Shown: positions 9,069 to 18,641 of the stretch, in pieces
Position numbering within the stretch: position 1 is the stretch's first letter
Layout: each line of letters starts with the position of its first letter
Assembly: GCA_951812305.1 (NCBI GenBank)
Contig: CATOSB010000002.1
Coordinates: 1,302,001 to 1,366,000 of the forward strand
Direction: 5' to 3'
DNA: 64,000 nt
Source of the DNA: an uncultured Paracoccaceae bacterium
Lineage (GTDB): Bacteria; Pseudomonadota; Alphaproteobacteria; Rhodobacterales; Rhodobacteraceae
The notes under the pieces: model-generated
The model's input: only the letters and a program-made list of their open reading frames with translations
Databases searched by the model: none
Told to the model about the DNA's origin: nothing
Program-made: the position numbers and the translations under genes

Positions 9069-9406
9069 TAGTTATCAATGCCTCGGCGTTGGTGAACGGC
9101 AGCACAATTCGGTTTCTCAAAGCTGACGAACTTCCCAGTCGCGCGGTCTTCTATCACGTTGAGACCGAAAACCACGTTGCCATTATTGCCAACGGCGCCC
9201 CTGCGGAAACCTTCGTCGACGAGAGAAGCCGGTCAGATTTCGACAACTATCAAGAGTACCTCGATCTTTATGGTGTCGAGCGGATAATCCCCGAAATGAC
9301 CCGGCCGCGCATATCATCGGCGCGCCTTGTGCCGAAAAAGATCCGACAGCAGTTGGGGATCAATGATCATGTTGCGATCAATTTAATGCTTACAGCTTAG
9401 GTGGCC

Positions 9407-9856
9407 TCACCTGCGTACTGAAAAAAAGCGCTGCAAAAGACTCAGCGAAGCGGCTTCATCTATTCCGTCATAAACTTGGGGTGCATGATGGTTCTGAATT
9501 TGCTCAAATACACGTGCCCCGTGCAATACGCCACCTGACTTTGGATCGGAAGCTCCAAAGTACAGCCGCCGGATGCGCGCGAACCCGATGGCGGCGGCAC
9601 ACATTGGACAGGGTTCCAGCGTGACGTAAAGGTCGTGGTTGGGCAGTCTTTCCGACCCCGCCGCCTGACAGGCCGCGCGTATCGCCAGAATTTCGGCATG
9701 AGCAGTGGGATCGCTCAACTCCCGCGTCCGGTTTCCCGCCGACACCACGACGCAACCATCCGGTGCAACGACGACAGCGCCAACAGGAACCTCGCCACGT
9801 TCGGCAGCCGCGCGTGCCTCCTTCAGCGCCAGGTCCATATGCGACTTGAATTCCAT
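9407..9856 (-). CDS. tadA: tRNA-specific adenosine deaminase
   Basis: Deaminates A34 to inosine in the tRNA(Arg) ACG anticodon. The 149-aa protein carries the zinc site HAEILA (catalytic Glu, about residue 54) and PCPMCAAA (about 84-91). I chose the ATG at 9856 (MEFKSHMDLALKEA) over an upstream in-frame start because it matches family length and lies 75 bp from the divergent rluB. Its 3' end converges on the Hint gene with 6 bp between stops. Confidence 0.93.
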   Translation of the reverse strand: MEFKSHMDLALKEARAAAERGEVPVGAVVVAPDGCVVVSAGNRTRELSDPTAHAEILAIRAACQAAGSERLPNHDLYVTLEPCPMCAAAIGFARIRRLYFGASDPKSGGVLHGARVFEQIQNHHAPQVYDGIDEAASLSLLQRFFSVRR

Positions 9857-9931
9857 CGATCCTGTTTGCCGTGCGGGCGTCGATTGCTCAACCCCTTCCC
9901 TTTCAGGCCCCGCGACGCTACGCCCACAATC

Positions 9932-10684
9932 ATGAGCAAACAAAGCCCCCCCGGCGACAGAATCGCCAAGGTGATTTCGCGCGCTGGCGTTGCATCACGA
10001 CGCGAGGCCGAACGAATGATCGAGGCGGGGCGGGTAACGGTGAACGGGCAAAAAATCACGTCGCCGGCACTGAACATCACCGATGCTGACAAGGTGACCA
10101 TAGACGGCAAGGCCTTGGCTGCGCCGGAGCGCGCCCGATTGTGGCTGTATCACAAGCCAACCGGGCTTGTGACTTCCGCGAAGGATGAAAAAGGGCGCAA
10201 AACCGTTTTCGACGCGTTGCCCCCGGAAATGCCGCGCGTGATGTCGGTTGGTCGGCTTGATCTTAATTCCGAAGGTCTTTTGTTGCTGACCAATGATGGC
10301 GCGTTGAAACGACGACTTGAGCTGCCCTCCACCGGTTGGCTGCGCAAATACCGCGTCCGCGTGAACGGTCGACCGACCGAGGCGTTGCTGTGCCCGATCA
10401 CCAAGGGAATTTCCGTCGATGGCGAGCGTTTTCAACCCATGCAAGTTGAAATTGATCGCCAACAGGGGGCTAATGCGTGGCTGACAGTTGGATTACGAGA
10501 GGGCAAAAACCGCGAAATTCGACGTGCATTGGAAACGGTCGGGTTTGCCGTAAACCGTCTCATTCGTGTCAGTTACGGGCCCTTCCAGCTTGGTCAGTTG
10601 AAGCCCGGCGAAGTGAAAGAGATCAAAGCGAAAGTCCTGGATGACCAGCTTGGAGTGAAACGCCCACAGAAAAGCGCGAAATAG
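9932..10684 (+). CDS. rluB: 23S rRNA pseudouridine synthase, RluB/RsuA family
   Basis: Converts a specific uridine to pseudouridine in rRNA. The 250-aa protein has an N-terminal S4 RNA-binding domain (RIAKVISRAGVASRREAERM, residues 9-28). The catalytic motif VGRLDLNSEGLLLLTNDG, with the active-site Asp, is at about 103-120, and REGKNREIRRALE lies near the C-terminus. RluB is the best guess inside the RsuA/RluB/RluE/RluF group. The start follows tadA divergently. No downstream partner is left: an IS630 sits 42 bp after the stop. Confidence 0.88.
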   Translation: MSKQSPPGDRIAKVISRAGVASRREAERMIEAGRVTVNGQKITSPALNITDADKVTIDGKALAAPERARLWLYHKPTGLVTSAKDEKGRKTVFDALPPEMPRVMSVGRLDLNSEGLLLLTNDGALKRRLELPSTGWLRKYRVRVNGRPTEALLCPITKGISVDGERFQPMQVEIDRQQGANAWLTVGLREGKNREIRRALETVGFAVNRLIRVSYGPFQLGQLKPGEVKEIKAKVLDDQLGVKRPQKSAK

Positions 10685-10726
10685 TCGGTATTCTTCGCTT
10701 TGAGCGCAGATTGGCCGGAACTTATA

Positions 10727-11891
10727 CCAAGGGTTATTCAATCTGACCGACTTTCGCCCAGTTGCGGCTTGCGATGGATGTGATGGTTTGCGGTCTTGCG
10801 ATGAGGTTGTTCCAGGCCTCGCACCCCGCGTCGAGAATCGCGTCATATGTGTCGAACGTCCGGTTTGCGAGCCATGTCTGGCGGAGATATTGCCAAATGT
10901 TTTCGGTTGGATTCAGCTCTGGTGATTTGGGCGGCAGAAACATGAGCGACAGGTTTTGCGGGATTTCCAGAGCGGATGTCGTGTGCCAGCCGGCTTGGTC
11001 CATGAGGATGACGGCGTGGGCGCCATCGGAGACAATTTTGCTGATTTCTTCCAGGTGGCGCTGCATCGCATAGGTGTCGGCTGCTGGCATCATGATCGCC
11101 GCGCCGGTGCCGCGTTCGGGGCAGATGGCGCCAAAAAGATACGCATTTTGGTAACGCTGATCGGCGGGCTGGCGGGGCCGTGTGCCCTTGCGTGCCCACT
11201 GGCGGACGCGGGTGTTCTTCTGACCGAGACGCATCTCGTCCTGGAACCAGATTTCGACGGGTTTGTCCGGCGGCACCCCCTGAAGCGTCTCCTTCAGATT
11301 GTCGCCGAAGTTTTTTTGAAATCCTCAATGACCTGCACGTCCTGCCCCGGGTGCTGAGGGCGTGCGCTGATGTGGGAAAAGCCCAGATTGTGCAGAATCT
11401 GCCCCACATGGCGCTCGTGATAGTCGACGCCAAAACGCGCCTTGATCACATTCTTCAAATCGACCCGCCGCCAGCGGACGACACCGTCCTTTTCAGGATC
11501 AGGACCGGTCTCGACAAGAGCCGCCAGTTCATCCAGTTGCGCATTGTCAAGGCGGGATCGCGAGCCTCCTCGCTGCCGATCCAGCAGCCCCGCTGGACCA
11601 TCAGCGTTGAAACGGAGCACCCAGTCCCTGAGCGTTTGCCGGTCCATCCCGCCAATGCGGGCCGCAGCCCCACGCGACATGCCATCGGCGATAGCGGCAA
11701 GCGACAAAAGCCGTCGGCTCTGCCGGGCATCAGAACTCTCTGCGGCAAGCTTGCGCAGATCATTGGCGGTAAAATCGGCTCGCATCGGTATCCTGGCTGG
11801 CATCGGTGGTCTCCTTTGCCAATCTTGAATCACCTCAGCACCTCAGGCGGTACCCAAAATCCATAGCTGAGTCATTTTGAAGCACCCTTGG
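10727..11891 (-). mobile_element. IS630-family element, type b, copy 1
   Basis: A 1165-bp element between TA dinucleotides at 10725-10726 and 11892-11893. The outermost inverted repeat is CCAAGGGT at both ends. It is the same element as 56154-57318, in the opposite orientation. It lies in the space between rluB and terC and breaks no recognisable gene. Confidence 0.92.
10734..11803 (-). CDS. IS630-family transposase type b, two frames joined by a probable -1 frameshift, copy 1
   Basis: The N-terminal frame (11803 down to 11294) carries the HTH (IGGMDRQTLRDWVLRFN). The C-terminal frame (down to 10734) carries EIWFQDEMRLG, HAVILMDQAGWH and PPKSPELNPTENIW, the DDE residues. They meet at seven T residues on the plus strand (11311-11317), which is A7 in the transcript. 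A -1 slip gives the continuous FKKNFGDNLKE. The start is chosen at MPARIPMRADF because AAGGAG precedes it. Confidence 0.85.
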
Positions 11892-11964
11892 TATTAGGGG
11901 GAAATTCGACGCCACTTGAACCCTTGTCGCTGCCTGTTTCATCTGGTTTCTACGACATGGGAAA

Positions 11965-12810
11965 ATGAACTGGGGTCGCTTCATGTTTGCGGAACTTCTT
12001 ACTTTCGAAAATCTCGGCAACCTCGTGATGCTCTGCTTTTTGCAGGCGGTTCTGGGCTTTGACAACCTTCTCTACATCTCGATCCAATCGCAACGCGCGC
12101 CGGTTGCGCAACAGGCCACTGTGCGATTCTGGGGCATCATCATCGCCGTTGCACTGCGGATCATCCTTTTGTTCACGATGATCCAGCTGATCAGCGCGCT
12201 GAGTGAGCCGTTCTATGTCTTCAACTGGCCCGGCATTCTGGAAGGTGGCATCAATTTCGCCACCGTCGTCTTCGTCGTTGGCGGCATCTTCATTATGTAC
12301 ACGGCCGTGAAGGAAATTGCCCATATGCTGTCTGTCGATCACTTGGACACAGATGTTGAAGGCGGTCACCGCGGCATGTCGGCGGCCCGCGCGGTGGCCC
12401 TGATTGTGCTGATGAACCTGATTTTCAGCTTTGACTCGGTCCTATCTGCGTTGGCGATTACAGATGTCTTCCCGATCCTTGCCATTGCAATCCTGTTGTC
12501 CGGCGCGGCGCTGCTTGTATTGGCTGACGGTGTCACACGTTTTTTGGAAAAGAACCGGATGTACGAGGTGCTGGGCCTGTTCATCCTGCTAATCGTGGGA
12601 GTCGTTCTTCTTGGCGAGGCTGGCCCGGCAGCGGCCCATGCCATGCATGACGAGGGCCTGCAGGTCAAAATTTTGGGTTATGACCTGCTTCCGATGTCGA
12701 AAACCACCTTCTACTTCTCCGTCGTCGTTCTGGTCGCAGTCGAAGCCGTACAATCGGGCTATTCACGCAAACTCGCCGCTGAACGAACTGCTGCGCAAGG
12801 CGGACATTGA
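11965..12810 (+). CDS. TerC-family integral membrane protein
   Basis: A 281-aa polytopic inner-membrane protein of the TerC family, members of which have been linked to metal-ion handling and to tellurite phenotypes. The core motifs GFDNLLYIS (about 33-41, Asp in a membrane helix) and SFDSVLSALAITD (about 153-165) are the paired family signatures. About seven or eight hydrophobic segments are visible. A second possible ATG is at 11983. It sits upstream of the xpaC-telA group, in keeping with a shared stress role. Confidence 0.85.
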   Translation: MNWGRFMFAELLTFENLGNLVMLCFLQAVLGFDNLLYISIQSQRAPVAQQATVRFWGIIIAVALRIILLFTMIQLISALSEPFYVFNWPGILEGGINFATVVFVVGGIFIMYTAVKEIAHMLSVDHLDTDVEGGHRGMSAARAVALIVLMNLIFSFDSVLSALAITDVFPILAIAILLSGAALLVLADGVTRFLEKNRMYEVLGLFILLIVGVVLLGEAGPAAAHAMHDEGLQVKILGYDLLPMSKTTFYFSVVVLVAVEAVQSGYSRKLAAERTAAQGGH

Positions 12811-12884
12811 GCGTGAACATGGTAAATGCTGGTGAACCAAAGTTGCGTGTCCTATATCTGAAATTGCCCTTGGGGGAGTTTTAG

Positions 12885-12968
12885 ATGTCGTCGCACGCCT
12901 TGCAGATAGTAGCCTTTGCACTGTTACTTGCCCTGATCCTCTATGCGGCCTTCACCGGAGGGGCATGA
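12885..12968 (+). CDS. 27-aa predicted membrane peptide
   Basis: Small ORF beginning MSSHALQIVAFALLLALILY. Nearly the whole chain is one hydrophobic helix. A strong ribosome binding site, GGGGGAG, is 6-7 nt upstream. Its TGA stop overlaps the ATG of the following xpaC-like gene (ATGA), a classic coupled arrangement. I do not recognise a family; it may be a small membrane partner of the next protein or a leader peptide coupling its translation. Confidence 0.55.
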   Translation: MSSHALQIVAFALLLALILYAAFTGGA

Positions 12969-13269
12969 CGATGGCACAGCGATACGGTGGAAAGTTCAGC
13001 CCGGAAAATGCACCCGACAATGCGCGCAAGGCGCCCAAGTCACCTTTTGCCGGCGCACAGCGCACGAGGGTCGGCGGGCGGGTAAATCTGTTGTTCATTG
13101 TTCCCTTTGTGTTGGTGTGGCGCGCGTTTCGTTCCGAACCGGGCATCCTTGTTCTTTACCTTCTGGCTTTCGGCCTGCTGATCCTTGCGGCGTGGCTGAC
13201 GCGCGAGGGAATCAAGGCGCATGAGGCTTACGATGCCCGCAAGATCGCCAAGCGTCCGGGCATTCCGCG

Positions 13270-14459
13270 CTTACCACCCTTCAATTTAGCCAGACATCCC
13301 AGAGCTTGGGGATTTTGGCATAACCTGCGAGGCATCGTCGGATAGCACGAAGGCCTGTCTTGAAGAGAGAGCATAAGGACCTTCGGGCTTTTCGAATCCC
13401 CTTTTTTCGCCGCGTATTGCGACGTGGTGCTCTTCGTTTGCTCCGGTTGAAACAGCCCAGTACATGGCGATTGCCAGCACCAAAATGAGGCGGGCCAATC
13501 GATCCGGCTTTTTGATCTGGCTTTGAGTAATTTCAAAGCCCCGGGTTTTGAAGTCGGAGAACATGGCTTCAATTCCCCAACGCATTCCATAATCGAGCAC
13601 CTTGTACTCGGACGGTGCTGCATTCATGGCAATAATCCAAGGCTCTTTGTGCCCCTCCTCGTGAAGCACTCCAATGTTGCTAAAGACGCCCGTTCCGTAA
13701 AGCTCAGCGTTTACAAGCCCTTCGGGCATCAGTTGGGCAATTTCGCGCGTCATCATCTCGCCACCCTGATGTTGCAGTGTGATATTTCCCTTCATGCGCA
13801 GCCGGTAGTCCCATCCAGCCTCCTGGCACCATGCGACCAATCGGGCGGTTCCATAAAACCGATCTCCCGCCAGCAACACACGCGCATCCGCCGGGAGCCA
13901 TGGGCGGACTGCTTCCAAAAGCTCATGTTGCACGCGCCATCCAATCGGCCCTTTGGTCTGGCGTACACGCCAGGCGACCGGGAGGGCCCGATCCCGCATC
14001 CGCACCGATAACATCAAAACCTCATGCCCTTCGTTGAGCTTGCTTTGATCAAGGGCCACCACAATCGTTTCTCCGGCCTCACACTGGCGGCGGAAAATTT
14101 CACCAACATAGGCCTGCATGATCTCATCAGTATCGATGTGAGGATTGCCCAGAACCCGCGAAATGTATTGATAGCGGTGGTCCACAGAGCCGATATCGCG
14201 GGGCAGAGCAGCCGCATTTTCCATCAGATTGACGCTGCGCGTGTTCAAAATCACGCTTGCTATGATGCACAATCCCTCCCGGCGCGACTTGTGATACCCG
14301 AGCAAGCGGTCCTGAAAATCCGCCTCAACCTTCGAATAAAGCTCTGAAAAACAAACATTTCCCAACAAACCAGCCTCCAATATCAGCAGTGGAGACTCCT
14401 TGAATCACACAGATCAGACAAACGTCAAATCAGATCCGGAAATTTTGAAGGGTGGTAAG
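13270..14459 (-). mobile_element. IS4-family-like insertion sequence, copy 3
   Basis: A 1190-bp element with the same terminal repeats as copies 1 and 2. It is a simple insertion: GCATTCCGCG is duplicated at 13260-13269 and 14460-14469 (10 bp). This copy calibrates the element ends used for the composite unit. Confidence 0.95.
13286..14380 (-). CDS. IS4-family transposase, copy 3
   Basis: A 364-aa intact transposase with the same protein as the other two copies. At least one silent base difference is visible (a GAA/GAG change near 13659), which shows how recent the spread is. Confidence 0.92.
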   Translation of the reverse strand: MEAGLLGNVCFSELYSKVEADFQDRLLGYHKSRREGLCIIASVILNTRSVNLMENAAALPRDIGSVDHRYQYISRVLGNPHIDTDEIMQAYVGEIFRRQCEAGETIVVALDQSKLNEGHEVLMLSVRMRDRALPVAWRVRQTKGPIGWRVQHELLEAVRPWLPADARVLLAGDRFYGTARLVAWCQEAGWDYRLRMKGNITLQHQGGEMMTREIAQLMPEGLVNAELYGTGVFSNIGVLHEEGHKEPWIIAMNAAPSEYKVLDYGMRWGIEAMFSDFKTRGFEITQSQIKKPDRLARLILVLAIAMYWAVSTGANEEHHVAIRGEKRGFEKPEGPYALSSRQAFVLSDDASQVMPKSPSSGMSG

Positions 14460-15092
14460 GCATTCCGCGTAAGATCTTTGGATCTGTGCTGACGGGTATC
14501 GCGTTATTCGTGACCGGCCTTGCCAGCTATGGCATTCTCACCGGCTTCGTCGTGGCCACCCTGTTTGGCGTATTGGGTGCTGTTCTGCACTTCTTTGCGT
14601 TTGGCCCCGATCCCCTGAATGACAAGGGTGCGGAAGGCATAGATGAATTCCAGTCTGATCGCGTCGCCCGCGTTGTTGATGAAGGCGAGGATATGCTGAA
14701 GGCGATGGAAGACGCAGCTTTGCGGGCAGAAGAACGCGAGGTCAGCCGCCGGGTCGTGAAGTTTCAGGATACAGTCCGCGCCATGTTTCGCACTGTCGAA
14801 GATGATCCGCGTGATCTGACCGCTGCGCGCAAATACATGACGGTCTATTTGCGGGGTGCCCGCGACGCGACGGTGAAATTTGCCGATTACTATTCCCGCA
14901 CAAACGAATTGCAGGCGAAATATGACTATCTGCAGCTTCTGGATGATCTGGAAGACAATTTTGCAAGCCAGACAGAGAAGCTACTGAACGACAACCGCAC
15001 CGATCTGGACATCGAAATCGATGTCCTGCGTGACCGACTGGCGCGCGACGGTGTGAAATTCGACACGGAATAACCTGAGGGAGACCCCCAAA

Positions 15093-16298
15093 ATGATCGA
15101 AGACGTACGCAAAAAAGCGGAAAGCGCGCTGGCCGAGGTAGAGGCCGTAACGGCTGTAATCTTGCCGGAACCCACGACTGCGCTCGTGCCGCTGAAAGAA
15201 GCTGACGAACCCGTCGCGGCAGAAATTCGCACGCGAATGGACCTTATCGATATCGGCGATACAAATTCGATCATCAACTTCGGCTCTTCCGCGCAGGCAG
15301 AATTGCAGGAAATCAGCCAATCCATGCTGACCGGCGTCAAAAACAAGGATGTGGGTCCGGCAGGCGACAGCCTTCGCTCTATCGTCACCACGATCCGCGG
15401 CTTTTCGGTCAGCGAAATGGACGTGCGCCGCAAACGGTCATGGTGGGAACGCCTGACGGGCCGCGCCGCGCCCATGGCAAAATTCGTTGCCCGGTTCGAA
15501 AACGTGCAGGGGCAGATTGACAAGGTGACGGACGACCTGCTTGGCCACGAGCACACCTTGTTGAAAGACATCAAGTCGCTCGACGTACTCTATGAAAAGA
15601 CTCTGACATTCTATGACGAGCTGGCGCTTTACATCGCCGCTGGTGAGGAGAAACTGGAAGAACTCGACGAAACCGTCATTCCAGCAAAGGAAAAAGAGGT
15701 CGCCGATGCACCTGAAGAGGAAGGCGTCATCAAGGCGCAGGAATTGCGCGACCTGCGATCGGCCCGCGATGATCTGGAACGCCGGGTCCATGACCTTAAA
15801 CTGACCCGCCAGGTGACAATGCAGTCGCTGCCGTCGATCCGGCTGGTGCAGGAAAACGACAAGTCGCTGGTGACCAAGATAAATTCGACGCTGGTAAACA
15901 CCGTGCCGCTTTGGGAAACCCAATTGGCGCAGGCCGTCACGATACAACGGTCGCGTGAAGCAGCGGAAGCTGTGCGCGACGCAAATGACCTGACCAACGA
16001 ACTGTTGACCTCGAACGCGGCCAACCTGCGCGAAACCAACCGCGTCGTACGCGAGGAAATGGAACGTGGCGTGTTCGATATCGAAGCCGTCAAACAAGCC
16101 AACTCTGATCTGATCGCAACCATCGAAGAAAGCCTGCAAATTGCCGAAGAAGGCAAGCGCAAGCGCGCCGAGGCGGAAACCGAACTGACCAACATGGAAC
16201 GCGAATTAAGGGAAAAGCTGGCATCCGCGCGTGCAACCGGCACCGGAATGGGCGCTGCAATTGGTGAATCGGTTCCAGAGGACAGCACTCAGACGTGA
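15093..16298 (+). CDS. telA: Toxic anion resistance protein (TelA family)
   Basis: A 401-aa cytoplasmic, strongly alpha-helical protein of the TelA/KlaA family. Some members are associated with tellurite resistance, but the molecular role is unknown. Signatures include NFGSSAQAELQEISQSML (about 51-68) and the conserved core TLLKDIKSLDVLYEKTLTFY (about 155-174), followed by coiled coil. A Shine-Dalgarno site precedes the ATG 19 bp after the xpaC-like stop. It overlaps the next gene by 4 nt, so this is one operon. Confidence 0.9.
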   Translation: MIEDVRKKAESALAEVEAVTAVILPEPTTALVPLKEADEPVAAEIRTRMDLIDIGDTNSIINFGSSAQAELQEISQSMLTGVKNKDVGPAGDSLRSIVTTIRGFSVSEMDVRRKRSWWERLTGRAAPMAKFVARFENVQGQIDKVTDDLLGHEHTLLKDIKSLDVLYEKTLTFYDELALYIAAGEEKLEELDETVIPAKEKEVADAPEEEGVIKAQELRDLRSARDDLERRVHDLKLTRQVTMQSLPSIRLVQENDKSLVTKINSTLVNTVPLWETQLAQAVTIQRSREAAEAVRDANDLTNELLTSNAANLRETNRVVREEMERGVFDIEAVKQANSDLIATIEESLQIAEEGKRKRAEAETELTNMERELREKLASARATGTGMGAAIGESVPEDSTQT

Positions 16299-17120
16299 GA
16301 CTTGGCCGGGCGAAATCATGGGCATGGATGTTGGTCTCGGTTGGGGTTCTCGCCGGATGCGAGATCCCCGCCGTCCGTACATCACCTGCGCCTGAAACAC
16401 GCCCGGCTCCACCTGCTGCGGAAATAAAACCACCATCGCCCGCCAGCCGGGCAGCGAGTGACTATTACGCCCGTATCCAACAAAACTACGTCACACGCGG
16501 GCTGCTGCGTGTTGATGGCGGCGGCCCGGACACGCCGTTCAATGCCCGCCAGCTGGTCGAAAACTTCGTGCGCATCGCGCTGTTTGAAGAATTCTCGACA
16601 TCCGGCGGGCGTATCGTGCGTCAGGAATCTGCCACGCGCCTGCATCGCTGGTCATCTCCAATTCGCATGAAAACCGTTTTCGGCGAAACGGTTCCGATGG
16701 TGCAGCGGGAAAAAGACCGCAAATCTGTTGCATCCTACGCCGCGCGGCTGTCGCGGTTGACGGGCCTGGGTATCGCGCTGACGGACCGGTCTCCGAATTT
16801 CCACGTGTTCATCGTTAATGAGGATGAGCGCAAGGCAATCGGTCCCCAACTCAGGGCCATCAGCGCCGACATAGATGCCGCAGCTGTCGCCGCCGTCCAA
16901 AACATGCGCCAGACGACTTTGTGTCTGGTCTTCGCAATCGATAGCGACGACGACGGTATCTACAATCAGGCAATCGCAGTTATTCGCGGAGAACACCCCG
17001 ACCTTCTGCGCCTTTCCTGTATTCATGAAGAATTGGCACAAGGTCTTGGCCTTCCAAATGACAGCCCGGCTGCGCGGCCTTCTGTCTTCAACGATGACGA
17101 GGAGTTCGGGCTTCTAACAA
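16295..17120 (+). pseudogene. DUF2927 lipoprotein gene, 5' part (3' part at 24644-24771)
   Basis: The protein begins MRLGRAKSWAWMLVSVGVLA and then GCE, a lipoprotein signal with lipobox LAGC, so it should be an inner- or outer-membrane lipoprotein. The DUF2927 body contains VENFVRIALFEEF, FHVFIVNEDER and SCIHEELAQGLGLPNDSP, reminiscent of a metalloprotease-like helix with HEE. The GTG start overlaps the telA stop (GTGA). At 17121 it runs into IS982 and reads only a few foreign codons. The missing 3' end was located 7.5 kb away on the minus strand; together they give exactly 316 codons including the stop. Confidence 0.88.
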
Positions 17121-17158
17121 ACCCCGATTCTGGATAAGACGTTGGCGTCACCAGTGCA

Positions 17159-17599
17159 CTACTCGACAGAATTTTTTCGTAGTTTTTTGATTCGTTTTTT
17201 ACGATACTCGTTGACCCTTTTTCGCAGAGGGTTGCGATGAGGGATTTCCACCATTGTTATGGAAATGATCCTCGGTTCTCTCAAAGCCTCATTTGGCTCC
17301 AGTTCAACGGCAATTCCGCCAAACTCTCCAAGAAATAGAACATTTGAAACGGTTTCGTGATCCGCTTTGAATGTATCAGGGTCATTTTTCCGTACGTGTT
17401 TCGGGATGATCACCTGAAAGGGAGTGGCAGCCATCAGATCGAGCACAAGTGTCATGGTTCTTTTAGGGAGCGCAGCCAGTTCATTGAGCTTATCCGTGAG
17501 GGCGTAGAAACGGTTGGGGTCCTCTTCCATCATGTCGAACATGAGGTCCCGGATCTTCTCATAAGCGAGATCTTCGTTGATTGGGAAGTTGTTCTCCAT
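17159..17599 (-). CDS. Unrecognised 146-aa passenger protein of the IS982 element
   Basis: I do not recognise this protein. It begins MENNFPINEDLAYEKIRDLM, has an acidic helical N-terminal half, a hydrophobic middle (NVLFLGEFGGIAVEL) and a very basic C-terminal tail rich in Lys/Arg (RKRVNEYRKKRIKKLRKN), which suggests nucleic-acid contact. It is present and unchanged in both IS982 copies and transcribed away from the transposase. A longer in-frame start at 17725 would overlap the transposase region, so I prefer MENNF. Confidence 0.6.
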   Translation of the reverse strand: MENNFPINEDLAYEKIRDLMFDMMEEDPNRFYALTDKLNELAALPKRTMTLVLDLMAATPFQVIIPKHVRKNDPDTFKADHETVSNVLFLGEFGGIAVELEPNEALREPRIISITMVEIPHRNPLRKRVNEYRKKRIKKLRKNSVE

Positions 17600-17727
17600 G
17601 GCGCGCACCTTTTGCCCCGTGTTGACCAGCCTGAATGCCCCCGTGATTAGTATGGGGTGAGAGGGGTTTCCAGGTACGTTGCCCCATGATTCAAGGTTCA
17701 AAAGCGACACAATATGGACCGCCACTC

Positions 17728-18621
17728 ATGTCGATCACTAACACCGCACTTTTTGTCTGTCTCGATGATTTTGCAAAAACCTACGAGGACTGGGAGCGCC
17801 ACCGGTTGATCCCCTCGGGTCGTCAGAGGCTTCGCTCCGGCAAGCTGACCCTGGGGGAGAGCCTGTTCATCATGGTCTTGTTTCACTTGTCGCCGTTCAA
17901 GGACTTCAAACATTATTGGATTTATGGCGTTGAGCAGAAATACCGTGACTGCTTTGGCAACCTCCCGAGCTATGGTCGGTTTGTCAGCCTCATGCCAAGA
18001 TTAATGGTGCCGTTTTGCATACTGCTGCACTGCTTCAGCGGTGAAAAAACCGGCGTCTATTTTGCCGACAGCACTAAGCTCGCGGTCTGCCACAATGCCC
18101 GCATTAATCGAAACAAGGTCTTCAAGGGGCTGGCAAAGCGCGGTCGCAGCACAATGGGCTGGTTCTTTGGCTTCAAACTGCATCTAATCATCAACAACAA
18201 GGGGGAGATCATGGCCGTCAAAATCACGGCAGGTAATGTCGATGATCGAAAGCCGTTTGAAGCCATGATCGCGGGCCTCGAAGGCAAAATATTTGCTGAT
18301 AAGGGCTATATCTCCAAATCCCTCTTCCAACGGCTCTGGCAGCGTGGGCTCCACCTCGTCACCGGCATTCGCCGCAACATGAAAAACTATCTCCTGCCAA
18401 TCCTGAACAAAATCCTGTTGCGAAGGCGGTTCATCATCGAAACTCTGTTCGATAAGTTGAAAACCAGCATGGGACTGGAACACACTCGACACAGATCGCC
18501 TGCCAACGCATTCGTACACCTCATCTCGTGTGTCGCAGCCTATATGCTCGGGAAAACCAAAGTTAAAATGGGACCCATAACCGTGCCGGAAACAATCAGG
18601 CAGGTCGAATACCAGATATAG
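17728..18621 (+). CDS. IS982-family transposase, copy 1
   Basis: A 297-aa DDE transposase (a longer start at 17686 is possible). Family hallmarks are [15 protein letters not shown] (first Asp), [20 protein letters not shown] and NVDDRKPF, then IFADKGYIS (second Asp) and [13 protein letters not shown] (Glu). The reading frame is intact. The second copy differs by at least one residue (Asn to Thr in FGNLPSYG). Confidence 0.9.
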   Translation: MSITNTALFVCLDDFAKTYEDWERHRLIPSGRQRLRSGKLTLGESLFIMVLFHLSPFKDFKHYWIYGVEQKYRDCFGNLPSYGRFVSLMPRLMVPFCILLHCFSGEKTGVYFADSTKLAVCHNARINRNKVFKGLAKRGRSTMGWFFGFKLHLIINNKGEIMAVKITAGNVDDRKPFEAMIAGLEGKIFADKGYISKSLFQRLWQRGLHLVTGIRRNMKNYLLPILNKILLRRRFIIETLFDKLKTSMGLEHTRHRSPANAFVHLISCVAAYMLGKTKVKMGPITVPETIRQVEYQI

Positions 18622-18641
18622 CGCTTATCCAGAACTCAGGT

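Larger units (their letters stand above)
7259..9400 (+). pseudogene. Hint (Hedgehog/intein) domain protein, split by IS630
   Basis: Removing the IS630 and one TA joins 7259-7831 to 9071-9400 and restores a 300-codon frame. The N-terminal 120 residues are Gly-rich and unassigned. The Hint domain starts at CFIAGTEIATPGDAIKVENL (about residue 123) with the VKWIGTQTI strand, then VTADHGLLID and VNASALVNGSTIRFL. Such alphaproteobacterial Hint_2 proteins are often secreted or surface-associated; their processing is poorly known. The ATG directly follows the TSD of the composite unit, so GGGGG in that duplication can still serve as ribosome binding site, but the original promoter is 5.7 kb away. No full-length product can be made. 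Confidence 0.82.
12965..15073 (+). pseudogene. XpaC-like (5-bromo-4-chloroindolyl phosphate hydrolysis) membrane protein, split by IS4
   Basis: Joining 12965-13269 with 14470-15073 restores a 302-aa frame across the 10-bp TSD. The N-terminal half has two hydrophobic helices near residues 40-75. The downstream half opens with two more (GIALFVTGLASYGILTGFVV) and ends in a long charged helical region. Such proteins usually precede a TelA protein, as here. Function is unknown; XpaC was named from a Bacillus phosphatase-colour phenotype. The insertion separates the halves, so the 3' ORF from 14486 has no natural start. Confidence 0.8.
17121..18641 (+). mobile_element. IS982-family element with passenger gene, copy 1
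   Basis: A 1521-bp element with inverted-repeat ends sharing TTCTGGATAAG. It is longer than a typical IS982 (about 1 kb) because it carries a second, divergent gene. The left flank TAACAA (17115-17120) pairs with TTGTTA at 24766-24771, and the right flank TTTGATTA (18642-18649) pairs with TAATCAAA at 26293-26300. The duplications are thus swapped between the two copies, which proves inversion by recombination between them. Confidence 0.9.
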
